Source: Silurus meridionalis
Lineage: Eukaryota > Chordata > Actinopteri > Siluriformes > Siluridae
Length of the DNA stretch: 64,000 bases
Direction of reading: 5' to 3'
Assembly: GCF_014805685.1 (NCBI RefSeq)
Contig: NC_060904.1
Span: 16,308,311-16,372,310, forward strand
Each line of letters begins with the position of its first letter. The first letter of the stretch is position 1. The notes beneath the pieces are model-generated. The model was not told where the DNA came from. It did no database searches and saw nothing but the letters and a program-made list of their open reading frames with translations. The translations under genes were made by a program, and so were the position numbers. Below are positions 1 to 64,000 of this stretch, in pieces.

Positions 1-237
1 TTGAGATGAACAAGCATCTATGAAATGAGGAACCTGCAGAAGAATGACGTTAGGTTTGTTACTATTTCCACATCTGCCTTTGTTTAAAAATTTCTACAGA
101 ACGGTTACTTGAGGTTTCACTTCCCTTAACATGCAGATCTGACAACAGAAGAGCATATACATTGACAACAACACCAAAAAAAACACAAATAGCTATACAT
201 CTGTAAACATGTTCATCAATTTTTTATCATATTTCAG

Positions 238-263
238 GATCAACGTGCACTCTGAGAGCAGAG
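238..263 (+). other. rftn1: Short 5' UTR segment with upstream 3' splice site
   Basis: A pyrimidine-rich stretch ending TTTCAG at 232-237 precedes the start codon by 26 bases. This suggests that the first coding exon starts at 238 and is spliced to a non-coding exon outside the window. The start context GCAGAGATGG has a purine at -3 and G at +4. No core promoter is visible here. An unspliced UTR running further left cannot be excluded. Confidence 0.5.
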
Positions 264-62798
<62,535 letters not shown>

Positions 62799-64000
62799 GT
62801 ATTTTTTGAGGTTACTTTTAATGAACTCAGCATGCACATCCTCTACAAACCTGCCGTACATTTTAAAGTAAAAAAAAAATGTGCATGATTTGCAATCCTT
62901 TCCCATTACACTGGAAACAAATTTGTGTTCTGGAGGCAGTGATAGAAATAGTCAAGACACCAAACGACACACAAACGAAGCACCAAGCAAATTTAAAAAA
63001 GCGATCATTTACAGCAGCACATTCTGATAGATAGTGTGTGTGTGTGTGTGTGTGTGTTTTGTCTTTGCTATAGCATAACAATAGGTAATCCTTTGTACAG
63101 TATAGTACTGTTTCTATCTCTCTCATTGCATTTTTTAGAGGTGTGTATGTGTGTGTGCCTCAGTGTGGGAGTCAAAAAAGCAAAGGTTCACATTCCGCAG
63201 CTGCACTTTAAAAATAGAAAACACCCAGTGCAGAAAACGGGGTAATTTTTATATAAAGCAATAATGTGAGAATCATGTCTCTCTCCTTTCCAGAGTGTCT
63301 CACTGACTTTTTCACCAGGAAATTTCTAGAAGTTCAGATCAATTAGTAACTCAACCCTTAAAAGGTGATATCCAGGTGATGTAAGTTGCTAATGCTAACT
63401 GGACTGATCAAGAAATTATTCTGCTAAAAATCTTCCAAAAAATCAAAAATAAATAGTACCAGATTGCATTGCTTTGAAAACTCTGAATTAGAAGTCACAT
63501 GGTTAGTCAAATGGAGTCAAGTGTCATGTGACCTCAATATATTGAAGTACACCTCTTTCTGGAAGACGCCAGGGTGCGTTAGAGAACCTACCTAAAGAGT
63601 GTCATGAAGTTTCAGAACAATAAACATTTGATTTCAAAGAAAGGATCCCACTGAGCACGTTTCAAAACAATGTTAAATAAAATAAGGGTCAAGGATCATT
63701 CAAAGCAAGATGCTACCACCAGCATGCTTTAATCTAGAGCTGGTGTTTTCAGGGCAATTTCTCACAAATGTTAACATTACATATTCAAAATCTTATGTAA
63801 AGAATGCTAAACAGATGCAAATGCAGTTAAGAGAGATACACTATACTGCCAGAGGTAAAAGGCAAATGATGTAACATTTTACATTTATGGAATTTAGCAG
63901 ATGCCATTAATCCAGAGCAACTTCCAATGATCTCACAACTGAGCAGCGATGGGGTTAAAGACCTTGCTCAGGGGCCCAGGAGTGGTAGCTTGGTGTGGCA
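62799..64000 (+). other. rftn1: Start of intron 8 (cut by window end)
   Basis: Begins GTATTT. No following raftlin exon was found. It contains a short (GT)n tract near 63033-63057 and a truncated SINE at the right edge; the remainder (63060-63870) shows nothing I can name. Confidence 0.75.
63875..64000 (-). mobile_element. SINE cut by the window end (copy J)
   Basis: On the - strand it carries the tail (GTTGCTCTGGATTAATGGC) and body (GGGCCCCTGAGCAAGG). The tRNA-like head lies beyond the window. Confidence 0.72.

Noticed and set aside
63286..63330. Possible raftlin exon after TTTCCAG at about 63287-63293
   Set aside because: In the required phase it meets a TGA after four codons and does not show the expected KQIVFLQRP pattern.

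Overview
The window is a piece of a ray-finned fish genome, AT-rich and dense in microsatellites. It holds one protein-coding gene that I can support, spread over the whole window on the + strand: a raftlin (lipid-raft linker protein), closest by eye to RFTN1. Eight coding exons (264-408, 26694-26871, 37568-37676, 41106-41277, 41451-41597, 45192-45395, 51117-51223, 62695-62798) have GT-AG borders. Their phases fit together without a break and give 388 codons plus two bases. The promoter and any 5' non-coding exon lie left of the window, and the last coding exon(s) and 3' UTR lie to the right. The organism call rests on the raftlin sequence, the Tc1-like relics and a tRNA-headed SINE of a type I associate with otophysan fishes, catfishes in particular. 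The species itself is not determined.

Layout. 1-263: end of an upstream intron and a short 5' UTR. 264-408: exon 1 (MGCGL acylation signal). 409-26693: a 26.3-kb intron with SINEs, Tc1-like 3' ends, a 30-bp and a 32-bp minisatellite and many dinucleotide/tetranucleotide tracts. 26694-26871: exon 2. 26872-37567: intron with an internally deleted Tc1-like element, a 35-bp minisatellite, a recent 331-bp tandem duplication and a 5'-truncated LINE. 37568-45395: exons 3-6, including a 173-bp intron, a tandem NAGNAG acceptor and a frame-neutral exon in the linker region. 45396-62694: introns 6 and 7 around exon 7, with a SINE split by a 610-bp insertion, a 2-kb pyrimidine/purine block built around two inverted SINE heads, and a decayed Tc1 transposase. 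62695-62798: exon 8, then intron to the end, where another SINE is cut off.

Raftlins are myristoylated and palmitoylated proteins of the inner face of plasma-membrane lipid rafts, implicated in B-cell receptor signalling and receptor uptake. No second host gene, tRNA, rRNA or CRISPR array was found. No new biochemical system is claimed. The most unusual material is the nested SINE, the inverted-SINE/homopurine block, the two large minisatellites and the splice-level features of the raftlin linker.
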